From: Halorhodospira halochloris
Lineage (GTDB): Bacteria; Pseudomonadota; Gammaproteobacteria; Nitrococcales; Halorhodospiraceae
DNA length: 64,000 nucleotides
Direction of reading: 5' to 3'
Assembly (NCBI RefSeq): GCF_002356555.2
Contig: NZ_AP017372.2
Span: 1,240,001-1,304,000 of the forward strand
Shown here in pieces: positions 27,126-35,470 of this stretch. Below the pieces are notes generated by a model, which saw only the letters and a program-made list of their open reading frames with translations, was not told the origin of the DNA and searched no databases. The position numbers and the translations under genes are program-made. How positions within the stretch are numbered: the stretch's first letter is position 1; each line of letters opens with the position of its first letter.

Positions 27126-28364
27126 CTAACCGTTTGCGCGGGTTTTGGGTATTTGACGCAGGACGGTGGAGAACTGAACGACTTCTCCTGAGGCATCACG
27201 GTGGCCAATGATCACCTGGGATGTTGGGACCTCTTCGCCAGATTCGTTAAGCAGCGCGGTTTCGCCGTGCCAGATACCTTCACTGAGCGCAGTCGGTACG
27301 CCCTCATTGAGGATGAGATCGGCCGCCCACTGCGGGTGGAAGCGAAGGATAGAGTCCTCTACCGATTCCGGCAGCTCGGGGCTGTTTTGATCTGCATTAT
27401 TATTATAAATACCTGCGCCTAAGCCGACGAGCTCTATGCCTGCTGTGTTGACATATATCATCTTGCCTTCGTAGTCATGCAGAGCGACAACATCTGAAGT
27501 GTTATCGAGGATATCGATGAGCTGTTTCTGGTAATTCTCTTCTTTACGCTGCTCGGTGACATCCTCAACGGTGGCTATTATGCGCAGCGGTTTTCCTAAG
27601 TCGTCTGTCTCGAAGTGACCTCTTTCTAAGACTATGCGCACATCGCCATTAGCAGGGAGTATGCGGTACTCACTTGCCCAGGGTTGCTGGTCGCGTAATG
27701 CCTGCTCAAACTCAGCCTCTACAGCTTGCTGATCATCGGGATGGATAACGGCCAAAAAGCCCTTTTGGGAGGGGTCAAATGCCGCTTTCTCAACGCCTAT
27801 GCTGCGGTAGACCTCGGTTGAGCTGAAGGTATAGCCGGTTCGTAAGTCCCACACCCAGCTGCCGAGTCCGATTTTCGCCAAGCGCTGGGGTTCAGATAGC
27901 TCAAGTTCGCATTTTTTGGAGCTGTGGTTATCTTCGTGTAACGGAGTGTCGTTTTCTCTGTGAGGTGCAGTATTCGATTGCCTGCGGCGCTCCATTACAT
28001 CTCTTAGCACTAAGATCACGCCTATCACTGCAGACTTGTCATCTCGCAGTGGTGAGGCGTCGATACTCACCGCAAACGGCTCGGCATTATTTTTCTTCAG
28101 CCGCACCGGCTCATAGCAACGGATGTCCTCTTGGGTAGCTGCTACTAGGGCCAAACGATCAGCAACGGTAAACCTTTGCGGTAGCTGCGAGTAATAATCT
28201 ACAACGGTGTCGAATGAGCGGCCCAGTAGCTGCTCTGCATCAGGGTAACCGAGTAGCTCGCAGGCCTCTGAATTCAAATAGGTAAAGTAGCCGGCAACAT
28301 CAAGCGCACAGACACCGGCCGGGCAGCGGTCGAGCATGTTGTTATAAAACTCTTTAGCTTCCAC
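27126..28364 (-). CDS. PAS-only protein with three PAS domains and no output domain
   Basis: A 412-residue soluble protein built of three PAS/PAC units (about 5-130, 155-275, 280-405; PAC ends LVLRDVMERR, ATVEDVTEQRK, STVLRQIPK). No kinase, GGDEF, EAL or DNA-binding domain follows. The third PAS (LDNTSDVVALHDYEGKMIYV, later IWHGETALLNESG) closely resembles the PAS that precedes GGDEF in the protein at 51.2 kb, so this gene may be a diguanylate cyclase that lost its catalytic end. The GTG start has AGAAGG upstream and lies 8 bases after the preceding PAS gene. Confidence 0.75.
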   Translation of the reverse strand: MEAKEFYNNMLDRCPAGVCALDVAGYFTYLNSEACELLGYPDAEQLLGRSFDTVVDYYSQLPQRFTVADRLALVAATQEDIRCYEPVRLKKNNAEPFAVSIDASPLRDDKSAVIGVILVLRDVMERRRQSNTAPHRENDTPLHEDNHSSKKCELELSEPQRLAKIGLGSWVWDLRTGYTFSSTEVYRSIGVEKAAFDPSQKGFLAVIHPDDQQAVEAEFEQALRDQQPWASEYRILPANGDVRIVLERGHFETDDLGKPLRIIATVEDVTEQRKEENYQKQLIDILDNTSDVVALHDYEGKMIYVNTAGIELVGLGAGIYNNNADQNSPELPESVEDSILRFHPQWAADLILNEGVPTALSEGIWHGETALLNESGEEVPTSQVIIGHRDASGEVVQFSTVLRQIPKTRANG

Positions 28365-28372
28365 CTTCTAAA

Positions 28373-29569
28373 TCAATCCTTGGTGATACTTTTCACAGTG
28401 CCCATGAAAAGTTTGGGATTGCCGGTTTGGCTAAATTCGACGACCTTGCCGAGCGATTCTATCCACTGCCACCCCCCATCGGGTCTCTGGCCCCTGACTT
28501 GCAAGGTGTATGAGTCTTGTTGGGGGTTAGCAAAAACCGATTTTACAGCATCTTCTAGCGCTTGGCGGTCGTCGGGATGGACCCGAGAAATGAACTCGGA
28601 ATAATCCATCAAAATACCTTCTTGCGCATCGTAACCGAGCAGACGCAAAGTTTCGGCATCCCAGTAAACGCTCTGCGTCTCAACGTCCCACTCCCATATG
28701 CCAAAACGGGCTACGGACTGGGCTGGTCGATAGCGGTGCTCGCTGCGGGCTAGGGCCAATTCTGTCTCTTTATGCTTGGTGATATCAACTAAATAACCGG
28801 AGTGGTAGTCGCTACCAGTCTGGCGCCGTTCGATAACGGTGAAATCGTAAACCCAGCGGTAGCTGCCATCGGCGTGCAAGAGTCTGTAGGGTTTATGCTC
28901 AAAATACTCTGAGCCGATCGAGCGGTGGTACTCAACCTCTTGTGAAACCCGTTCAAAATCATCAGGGTGAACCAACTGGGGATAAATCACCGCGCCACCG
29001 ATTAAATCTTGTGGCTTATAGCCAAGCACACTGAAGACGTTTGGTGAAACATATGTAATCGGCCAGCCTGGCACCATTTGCCATTGGAAGATCACTGTGG
29101 GGCCGCCGATAAAGAGTCGACGCTCAAGCTGCAGAGCTTCCTTTTGCAGGATAAGTTCCTGCTTGATCGCATGTCGCGAACTGCGATCCTGAAAGGCGAC
29201 AATCAAATTGTCCACCTGGCCCTGTTCGTCAAAGATCGGCGCGGCGTTAATGCAAACCGGTAGAATGGTTCCGTCGGCTCGCCAGAGAAACTCATCTTGA
29301 TCTTCTATCGGGTGGTGGCTCTCTAAAGCGTTGATGATTGCACAACCTGGCACTTCGTTAGGGGTGCCGTTTGAGCTAGAATAGTTGGCAGGTCGATGGG
29401 TGAGTTCGTAAACACCTTTACCTATTACCTCGTGCTCAGAGTCGAAACCGAGCATTGTGAGGCCGGCCTTGTTCATAAAGGTTACCTGGCCAGAGTGGTC
29501 GACCCCTAGCACGCCCTCCGCTAAGACTTGCAGGATCTGCCAATGGCTACTATTGCTTAACTGCGTCAT
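28373..29569 (-). CDS. PAS-only protein, first gene of the pair
   Basis: A 398-residue soluble protein with three PAS/PAC units: about 8-135 (GVDHSGQVTFMNKAGLTMLG), 140-270 (FQWQMVPGWPITYVSPNVFS, a PAS_3 type) and 275-395 (ARFGIWEWDVETQSVYWDAE, ending VKSITKD). It stops where an output domain would normally begin. GAGGGGCGGA before the ATG is a good ribosome-binding site. Together with the next gene it encodes six PAS domains without output, in an operon that converges on the CheB-CheR fusion kinase. Either may act as a trans sensor for that kinase, which is inference. Confidence 0.75.
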   Translation of the reverse strand: MTQLSNSSHWQILQVLAEGVLGVDHSGQVTFMNKAGLTMLGFDSEHEVIGKGVYELTHRPANYSSSNGTPNEVPGCAIINALESHHPIEDQDEFLWRADGTILPVCINAAPIFDEQGQVDNLIVAFQDRSSRHAIKQELILQKEALQLERRLFIGGPTVIFQWQMVPGWPITYVSPNVFSVLGYKPQDLIGGAVIYPQLVHPDDFERVSQEVEYHRSIGSEYFEHKPYRLLHADGSYRWVYDFTVIERRQTGSDYHSGYLVDITKHKETELALARSEHRYRPAQSVARFGIWEWDVETQSVYWDAETLRLLGYDAQEGILMDYSEFISRVHPDDRQALEDAVKSVFANPQQDSYTLQVRGQRPDGGWQWIESLGKVVEFSQTGNPKLFMGTVKSITKD

Positions 29570-29713
29570 TCCGCCCCTCTAATGCCCTGTTGGGCTTATC
29601 CTCTGTAAGTGTAGTATTGCCAGTTACTTTCTACCAAAACGCGCCGCAGTGCTCCGCCTAAAGCCGCGCAGCGGCTTAGGGGGTGGTGAAGCGGCGCATG
29701 GCGCGCAGCGCCA

Positions 29714-30130
29714 TTACTCTGGGGCTTCCTGTTGTTCGATGTACTGCTTCAAGACCGACAGCGGCGCACCACCGACGGTAATGATGCAGTAGCTGCGGCT
29801 CCAGAATACCGGTTTGCGCCAGTAATACTGTTGAAGATGCTCCCCGAACTCCTTGCGGATGAGCCGGGAGGTCACCGTCTTTAGATTGTTGACGAAGGCG
29901 GAGGGGGCGGTGCGCGGTGTCAACTCCAAGAGCAGGTGCATATGGTCGGGCTCGCCGTTGAGCTCCAGCACCTCGCCTTCCCACTTTTCGGTCGTCGCCC
30001 GAGCGATTGCCTCTAAGCGGGAGAGCATCGGTTGGGTGATGCACGGGCGCCGATACTTGGTAACCACAACCAAGTGGTATTGAAGTCGGAAGGTGCAGTG
30101 ATATAGTCTCTTTAGTGGTTGCGATTCCAT
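29714..30130 (-). CDS. tnpA: IS200-type Y1 transposase TnpA
   Basis: A 138-residue HUH single-strand transposase. The HMH motif is in EPDHMHLLLEL and the nucleophilic Tyr is in LKQYIEQQ near the C-terminus. The start MESQPLKRLYHC is typical of the family, so I exclude 14 upstream codons in the same frame. Length and motifs are intact. It is divergent from tnpB with 22 bp between the start codons. Confidence 0.9.
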   Translation of the reverse strand: MESQPLKRLYHCTFRLQYHLVVVTKYRRPCITQPMLSRLEAIARATTEKWEGEVLELNGEPDHMHLLLELTPRTAPSAFVNNLKTVTSRLIRKEFGEHLQQYYWRKPVFWSRSYCIITVGGAPLSVLKQYIEQQEAPE

Positions 30131-30152
30131 AACAACCAAGTATACTGGGAAG

Positions 30153-31427
30153 ATGATCCAACGCAAAGCCACCTATCGACTTTACCCAACAGCTGAGCAG
30201 CTTGCCGCCTTGGAGCATCAGCTGTGGGTTCACTGCCTGCTGTGGAACGAGGCGCTCGCCGAGCGGCGCTGGGCTTGGAGCGAGCGGCAGGAGTCGTTGG
30301 GGTTCTCGGCACAGTGCAAGCGGCTGACCGAGTGGCGTAGCCAATCGAAACTTCTGAGTGGACTCAATGCCCAGTCTGAGCAGGTCACCCTCAAACGGTT
30401 GGATCTGGCGTTTCAGCACTTCTTTCGCCGGGTGAAGCAGGGCGAGACGCCGGGCTTCCCCCGCTTCAAGTCCCTGCACCGGTTCAAGGGCTGGGGGTAC
30501 AAGACCCACGGCGACGGCTGGCGGCTGTTGACCAACGAGCAGATGCAGCACGGCACCCTGCGTCTCTCCGGCGTTGGTGCGGTCGCCGTTCGGGGCAGAC
30601 CCCGCACCCCTGGCACACCCAAGACTTGCGAGATCATCAAACGCGGTGATCGCTGGTATGCCAGCATTACGCTGAACTGCGAGCCGGTGCGAGAGTGTGG
30701 CGAGAAGATGGGCGGGCTCGACTGGGGCTTGGAGACCTTCGCCACTGTGGCGACCGCGCAAGGTGCCGAGACCATCGATAACCCCCGCCACCTTGCCGGC
30801 ACCTTGGATGCCATCCGTGGCGTACAGCGCGAGATCTCCCGCAAGGAGGAATCGGCCAAGAAAGCGTCAGGTAGGAGCCGGGGGTTCCCCATCTCCAACC
30901 GGTTGCACAAGGCTTACAATAAGTTGCGCCGGCTGCACCGTAAGGTGGCCAATCAGCGCCACGATTTTCTCCATCAGGTCTCTGCCCGACTGATCAAAGA
31001 GTTCAGCGCTCTGGGCCTGGAGGCGCTGAGCATTCGGAACATGACCGCCAAAGGCGGTCAGCATAAGAGGGGCTTGAACCGCGGTATTCTTGATGCCGCT
31101 GGCGGGGCCTTCCATCAATTGCTCGGGTACAAAGCGGAAGAGGCTGGTGCTTGGGCGGTGGAGGCCCCGACGCGGCAGATCAAGCCCTCACAGACCTGTC
31201 ACGCCTGCGGGCAGCAGGAGAAGAAACCGCTCAGTCAACGCTGGCACAGCTGCCCTTGCGGAACGTCCTGTTCACGGGACGAGAACGCGGCTCGGGTGCT
31301 GTTGGCTTGGCTGGAGCGGAGTTTATCCGGTCGGGAACCGGCCGATGCGTGGAGGGAGGTCAGACCGGGTCATCCTTTGGATGAATCGGCACTCCCGTCG
31401 AAGCGCGAAACTCACGCCATAGCGTAA
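30153..31427 (+). CDS. tnpB: TnpB RNA-guided nuclease of IS200/IS605
   Basis: A 424-residue TnpB. The helix-turn-helix-like N-terminus (MIQRKATYRLYPTAEQ) is followed by the split RuvC domain: Asp near 190 in GGLDWGLETFA, Glu near 290 in LGLEALSIRNM and Asp near 376 in SCSRDENAARV. The zinc-ribbon cysteines CHACG and CPCG lie before the last motif. All three catalytic acids are present, so the nuclease may be active. In characterised TnpB proteins the guide (omega) RNA is made from the tnpB 3' end and the transposon right end; here a 149-bp palindrome begins 48 bp after the stop. Confidence 0.92.
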   Translation: MIQRKATYRLYPTAEQLAALEHQLWVHCLLWNEALAERRWAWSERQESLGFSAQCKRLTEWRSQSKLLSGLNAQSEQVTLKRLDLAFQHFFRRVKQGETPGFPRFKSLHRFKGWGYKTHGDGWRLLTNEQMQHGTLRLSGVGAVAVRGRPRTPGTPKTCEIIKRGDRWYASITLNCEPVRECGEKMGGLDWGLETFATVATAQGAETIDNPRHLAGTLDAIRGVQREISRKEESAKKASGRSRGFPISNRLHKAYNKLRRLHRKVANQRHDFLHQVSARLIKEFSALGLEALSIRNMTAKGGQHKRGLNRGILDAAGGAFHQLLGYKAEEAGAWAVEAPTRQIKPSQTCHACGQQEKKPLSQRWHSCPCGTSCSRDENAARVLLAWLERSLSGREPADAWREVRPGHPLDESALPSKRETHAIA

Positions 31428-31475
31428 GCTTGGCGGGAGTAGTTCATAAATCGCGCCGCAGTGCCGCGCCTATAG

Positions 31476-31624
31476 GTAAACTCTAAAATCTTCGCCGGCG
31501 CCACCATCCGCCCCGGTGTGGGGGTCTTGGCGCCAGGGATGGCGCCATGAAGCCTCCAGGGATGGATTCACGGCGTCCTCAACACCGGGGCGGATGGTGG
31601 CGCCGGAGAAGTTTTAGAGGCACC
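31476..31624 (-). repeat. Palindromic mobile element, copy 4, with CTATAG target duplication, inside the IS right end
   Basis: A 149-bp element from GTAAACTCTAAAAT to TTTTAGAGGCACC, core in minus orientation, flanked by exact CTATAG repeats at 31470-31475 and 31625-31630. Removing the element and one repeat restores GCGCCTATAGCAGCGCAGCG, which aligns with the IS left end. The palindrome therefore arrived after the IS element. Confidence 0.95.
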
Positions 31625-31682
31625 CTATAGCAGCGCAGCGGCTTAGGCGCTGTTTTGGAGGCGACCTGATTGGTGGGAACAG

Positions 31683-33017
31683 ATGCACAGTAGGGGTGGG
31701 CTGCACTTGAGAAGACTACTTGGATCGAGTGCTAAGCCTATAGGAAGACCAACTGCCGATTGGTGTCGGTTTAGCGCTAGCTTGGCCCTTTGTTCACTGC
31801 TCGGGATCGTGATGTTTGCCGCCCCTGCAAAGGGTACTGCCGCTGCAGCTACCGGTGAGAACAATGCTGAGAATCGGCTGCTGACGGAAGATGATTTTGA
31901 GATCGGCGGGGCCTTGCGATTTAACTACGCCGCGCAGCGCTCTGATGGTGATCAACGCGATCGCGGTGGCGATGCCTCTTTGGACCTGTTCCGCCTTAAT
32001 ATCGAGGGAGAGCAGCAGGGCATTGAGTTCTCCGCTGAATACCGCTGGTATACCAATCAGGATGTGCTCCACCACGGCTGGGCTGGGTTCGGGGCCGGGG
32101 AGCATGGCCAGGTCAGAGTCGGGGTAAGCCAAGTTCCGTTCGGGATTTTACCCTATGCAGCGCACAACTATTGGTTCGGCATACCCTTTTATGTCGGCTT
32201 GGGCGATGCCTACAAATTGGGCGCACAGTATATTCGTGAGAATGGGCCGTGGGATCTGCGTTTGGCCTTCTATAAGAATCCGGTGGAGAACGATCCGGGT
32301 AATTTAGAGCGCTATGGCTTTGATCTAGTTAATCATGCTGGATGTGCAGATAATGATGATAATGCAGCTAGCGATAACGGTAGTGGTGATAATGATAATG
32401 GTAGCGGGGAATCGCAAGACTGTACTCGCGAGAGCAATCAAGCCAATCTGCGCCTAGCCTATACCCTTGATGAGGGTGGGAGCTGTCCGGTTGAGCTTGG
32501 CCTCTCCGGTCAGTGGGGCATGGTCCCCAACTCTGAGACGGGTGAAGATGGCAGCCGCTGGGCCGGCGCCGCGCACCTGGATATGCGCTGCGGGCGCTGG
32601 GGAGTGCAGTTACAAGCCGGGCGTCAAGTTATAGATGTTGACTTGGACTCAACCGATGGCGATGGCGAGGAAGATACCGTCACCTTCGGCGGCATGGACG
32701 GCAAATATCAGGTAGCAAGCAAAGCCAACCTCGGTGTGCTCAATATCGCTTACAACTTCCCCGTGCCGTGGGAGAACATCGACTCGCTAACCTGCTACAA
32801 TGATTTTAGCATCTACCATAAGGATGAATCGGATTATTCAAACTCCAAGATAAACACCACCGGCTGCGCCATAGGGCGCGGTCCGCTGTTTATCTACGCT
32901 GACGTGATACGAGGCAAAAACGCGCCTTTTTTGGGGGATTCGGGCGCAGAGACCCTCGGCGAGGGTGGTGCCGGTTGGGATACCTATTACAACCTTAATC
33001 TAGGTTACTATTTTTAA
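31683..33017 (+). CDS. Outer-membrane porin (phosphate/carbohydrate-selective type)
   Basis: A 444-residue protein with a long N-terminal leader whose hydrophobic stretch (SLALCSLLGIVMFAAPAKG) is the likely signal peptide. Strand pairs such as FEIGGALRFNYAAQR and LDLFRLNIEGEQQG, the VGVSQVPFGI segment and the terminal NLNLGYYF with final Phe support a barrel of the OprP/OprO kind. Between two cysteines near 220 and 245 sits an Asn/Asp/Gly/Ser insert, probably an extracellular loop closed by a disulfide. The next ATG is one base past the stop, so it is tightly coupled to a solute-binding protein and probably serves the same solute. Confidence 0.72.
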   Translation: MHSRGGLHLRRLLGSSAKPIGRPTADWCRFSASLALCSLLGIVMFAAPAKGTAAAATGENNAENRLLTEDDFEIGGALRFNYAAQRSDGDQRDRGGDASLDLFRLNIEGEQQGIEFSAEYRWYTNQDVLHHGWAGFGAGEHGQVRVGVSQVPFGILPYAAHNYWFGIPFYVGLGDAYKLGAQYIRENGPWDLRLAFYKNPVENDPGNLERYGFDLVNHAGCADNDDNAASDNGSGDNDNGSGESQDCTRESNQANLRLAYTLDEGGSCPVELGLSGQWGMVPNSETGEDGSRWAGAAHLDMRCGRWGVQLQAGRQVIDVDLDSTDGDGEEDTVTFGGMDGKYQVASKANLGVLNIAYNFPVPWENIDSLTCYNDFSIYHKDESDYSNSKINTTGCAIGRGPLFIYADVIRGKNAPFLGDSGAETLGEGGAGWDTYYNLNLGYYF

Positions 33018-33018
33018 G

Positions 33019-34134
33019 ATGAAAGCTATGGCTAGTCGCGGTAGTAAAATCCTTATCGCCTTCATGCTTGCTGGATCGGCAGGATTAGCCGCCGGTGCTG
33101 CAGCCGCTAAGGATCTGACCGTGGTCAGTTGGGGCGGTAACTACACCCGCAGTCAAATGCTCGGTTTTATCCTCTCATACCAGGATGAACTGGAGCGCGA
33201 TGTTGATGTTATAGATTTTGATGGCGGGCTGTACGAAATCCGTCGTCAAGTAGATTCGTACAACGTCAGATGGGATGTGGTTGACCTTGAGCAGCTCGAT
33301 GTCATTCGCGGTTGCCGCGCGGGTTTGCTCGAGCCGATAGATGATCTGGAGCTTGCCGACTCTCCCGACGGCGTGGCCGCTGAGGACGATTTTATCGACG
33401 GCGCGTTTAGCGAATGTGGGGTGGGCTCGGTGGTCTGGTACACCGTCATCGGCTTCAACGCCGATGATTTCGGCGCGCAGCCGCCTTCAACCATGGAGGA
33501 CTTCTTCGATCTCAATGAGTATCCCGGCAAGCGCGGTATGCGGCGCACCCCTATGGGTAATCTAGAGTGGGCGCTGATAGCCGATGGTGTCGATCCGGAT
33601 GAGGTCTATGCGCAGCTGGAGACCGAACAAGGGCTGGATCGTGCCTTCAATGTGCTAAATCGCATAAAACCCAATATAATTTGGTGGCGCGATGGTCAGC
33701 AGCCAATAGAGCTGTTACGCCAGGGGCGGGTGCGGATGAGCACGGTTTACAGCGGGCGTGTTTGGGGCGCCAATGAGCAGCACGACGCAGACCTAGAAGT
33801 TATCTGGTCACATGCACAGCGTAGCATGCAGCAGTGGGCAATTACCCGCCACGGTCAAAATCAGGATAAAGCTCGGGAGTTTATCCAGTACGCAACGCAG
33901 ACCGGTAGCATTGTTGGCCAGGTCGAGCATATCCCGTATCGACCGGCACGGCGCTCGGCTGAGTCCTATGTGCCTGAGCGAATGCAGGATTATCTGCCCA
34001 AGACCGAAGAGGATCAAGTCCAGGAGTTTGTTGTCGATGCGCAGTGGTGGGCGGATAACTTCGAAGAAATAAATGCCCGCTTTGAGCGCTGGATTGATAG
34101 GCCTGTTCGGGTGCCGAGGGGGCTGCGCCGGTAG
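33019..34134 (+). CDS. Orphan ABC solute-binding protein, spermidine/putrescine (PotD) type
   Basis: A 371-residue periplasmic protein with a signal peptide ending AAAA-KDL. The mature start LTVVSWGGNYTRSQ and later VGSVVWYTVIGFN, EYPGKRGMRRTP, QQPIELLRQGRV and VYSGRVWGAN follow the family 1/PotD binding-protein pattern. No ABC permease or ATPase gene is nearby, so its transporter must be encoded elsewhere or lost. The ligand could be a polyamine or a similar cation. An alternative ATG lies three codons downstream. It is cotranscribed with the porin. Confidence 0.8.
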   Translation: MKAMASRGSKILIAFMLAGSAGLAAGAAAAKDLTVVSWGGNYTRSQMLGFILSYQDELERDVDVIDFDGGLYEIRRQVDSYNVRWDVVDLEQLDVIRGCRAGLLEPIDDLELADSPDGVAAEDDFIDGAFSECGVGSVVWYTVIGFNADDFGAQPPSTMEDFFDLNEYPGKRGMRRTPMGNLEWALIADGVDPDEVYAQLETEQGLDRAFNVLNRIKPNIIWWRDGQQPIELLRQGRVRMSTVYSGRVWGANEQHDADLEVIWSHAQRSMQQWAITRHGQNQDKAREFIQYATQTGSIVGQVEHIPYRPARRSAESYVPERMQDYLPKTEEDQVQEFVVDAQWWADNFEEINARFERWIDRPVRVPRGLRR

Positions 34135-34197
34135 TTATTCTATTTAATCATGCGCGCTATCGACTAAGGTCGGGCAAGAGCCCGGGGAGCGTCCGAG

Positions 34198-34836
34198 ATG
34201 AGAAGGGGAACGTACTTCTTTTTGGCACCAACTTTGGCGTTGGTACTGTTTAGTGGTGGCGAGATCGGCAAGCGCGATAACAGCAGCATAACGCAAGGCA
34301 ACCTCTCTGCGGGGTCTGTGCTTGCTAGCCTAGCCCCAAGTTTTAATGCAGCAGAGGCCCGGCGGGGGATATTTCGCCCCCGGGGAGGCTCGCCGAGGGG
34401 GCCGCGGCGAGATCAACAGCCGCAGCGCGGCCAGGATCAGCAGCGGGATATGGCGCCCAGAGGAGCAGCAGCCGCCGCAGCGGCACCGATGATAACCAGC
34501 CCGGGGCTATTGCTAGGTGGTCTTGGTGGCCTGGCTGCAGGGTATATGCTCTTCAGTCAGGCGCATGGTCAACCCCCGGTAAATATCGAGCAGATGATCG
34601 TCCACGGTTATCTCGATCCTCGGGATATTCCTGGTCGGCCTAGCCACTGGCTAGTCGAGGAGGGTGAACTGGTGCGCAAGAACATAACCGCCGAAGCCCT
34701 ACCTGAGCATAGCGAACTTGCCGAATACATCCAGCCCATGGATAAAAGAGAAGATGGCGAGATGCTATACGAACTGCGTATTGCCTTCGAGGATCTCGCC
34801 CGGCTAAAGGAAGAGGGCGAACTGGAGAGAGATTAG
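34198..34836 (+). CDS. Exported or membrane protein with Arg/Gln/Pro-rich segment, unknown
   Basis: 212 residues. A hydrophobic start (FFLAPTLALVLFSGG) could be a signal peptide. A basic low-complexity stretch (about 60-95, rich in RG, RD and Q) and an Ala run precede a second hydrophobic helix (LLLGGLGGLAAGYMLFS), and the C-terminal 90 residues are soluble and acidic (PSHWLVEEGELVRKNIT). I do not recognise the family. The unusually basic segment stands out among acidic neighbours. It follows the solute-binding protein by 63 bp and may be in its operon. Confidence 0.5.
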   Translation: MRRGTYFFLAPTLALVLFSGGEIGKRDNSSITQGNLSAGSVLASLAPSFNAAEARRGIFRPRGGSPRGPRRDQQPQRGQDQQRDMAPRGAAAAAAAPMITSPGLLLGGLGGLAAGYMLFSQAHGQPPVNIEQMIVHGYLDPRDIPGRPSHWLVEEGELVRKNITAEALPEHSELAEYIQPMDKREDGEMLYELRIAFEDLARLKEEGELERD

Positions 34837-34851
34837 CCTCGGTTCGACAGC

Positions 34852-35385
34852 TCAGCCGCTCTCATCGGGAATCTTGACGGCCAATGCGACCTTGAGCTGC
34901 CGAGCATCGCTATCGCTGCTTATCTCTACTACCCGGATGTGGCTCAGCACACTGTCGGGCAGATAGCGAGCCCAGTCCTGATCCTTGATGCGCTTGCCAA
35001 TGTCCACTAGCACCCGTGAGCCTACTACTTCAAACTCCTCGCGCTTACCTAGCGCCTTGAGGGCAAAGGGGTATGCCAGAGAGGGGGAGGTGCGTTCCAG
35101 CTTAAGGTCTATCGACTGGGGCGGGGCGCCAGCAGCCGGGGCCCTTGCAGAGAAAGTGGCGGAGAAGGGAATCCACCAAGGACCGATTTTCTTGCGGCCA
35201 GTGAAGATTAGCTGAGAGTTTGCCGCTATGCTCAGAGCCAAGTCGCTAACTGACGGTTCGTCGATCTGGCTAACTACCGCGGCTAGTGCAGACTCAGGAA
35301 TGGGGATAGAGATCCTGCCCCGCTGCAGATCTTGGATAATGTTCTTGCCCCGGTTGGTCAGCCAGTTGGGAAAGAATAGGCCCAT
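34852..35385 (-). CDS. Conserved-looking hypothetical protein
   Basis: 177 residues, no obvious signal peptide. Alternating hydrophobic and polar strands (SISIPIP-like start, ALSIAANSQLIFTG, VVGSRVLVDIGKRI, LKVALAVKIPDE) suggest a mostly beta fold. I do not recognise it. It converges on the preceding gene with a 15-bp gap and is divergent from queA. Confidence 0.5.
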   Translation of the reverse strand: MGLFFPNWLTNRGKNIIQDLQRGRISIPIPESALAAVVSQIDEPSVSDLALSIAANSQLIFTGRKKIGPWWIPFSATFSARAPAAGAPPQSIDLKLERTSPSLAYPFALKALGKREEFEVVGSRVLVDIGKRIKDQDWARYLPDSVLSHIRVVEISSDSDARQLKVALAVKIPDESG

Positions 35386-35470
35386 AGGGTTTGCTACCTC
35401 AGCTTAATTTAATTGGAATTTTACCACATATTGATATCCTTGCCGGCAAGTGATTCTTCAGGAAGAGAGA

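Larger units (their letters stand above)
29641..31647. mobile_element. IS200/IS605-family element with divergent tnpA and tnpB
   Basis: Both ends carry a related segment of about 40 bp in direct orientation: GCGCCGCAGTGCTCCGCCTA continuing to GGCTTAGG at 29641-29680, and GCGCCGCAGTGCCGCGCCTA at 31453-31472 continuing after an interruption to GGCTTAGG at 31647. Direct rather than inverted terminal similarity with short internal palindromes is as expected for IS200/IS605 single-strand transposons. The right end is split by palindromic element copy 4. The exact cleavage sites are not determined. Confidence 0.8.

Noticed and set aside
29676-30791. 371-codon frame on the minus strand
   Set aside because: It is antisense to tnpB and out of frame with tnpA; its sequence is low-complexity Pro/Leu/Arg typical of a shadow.
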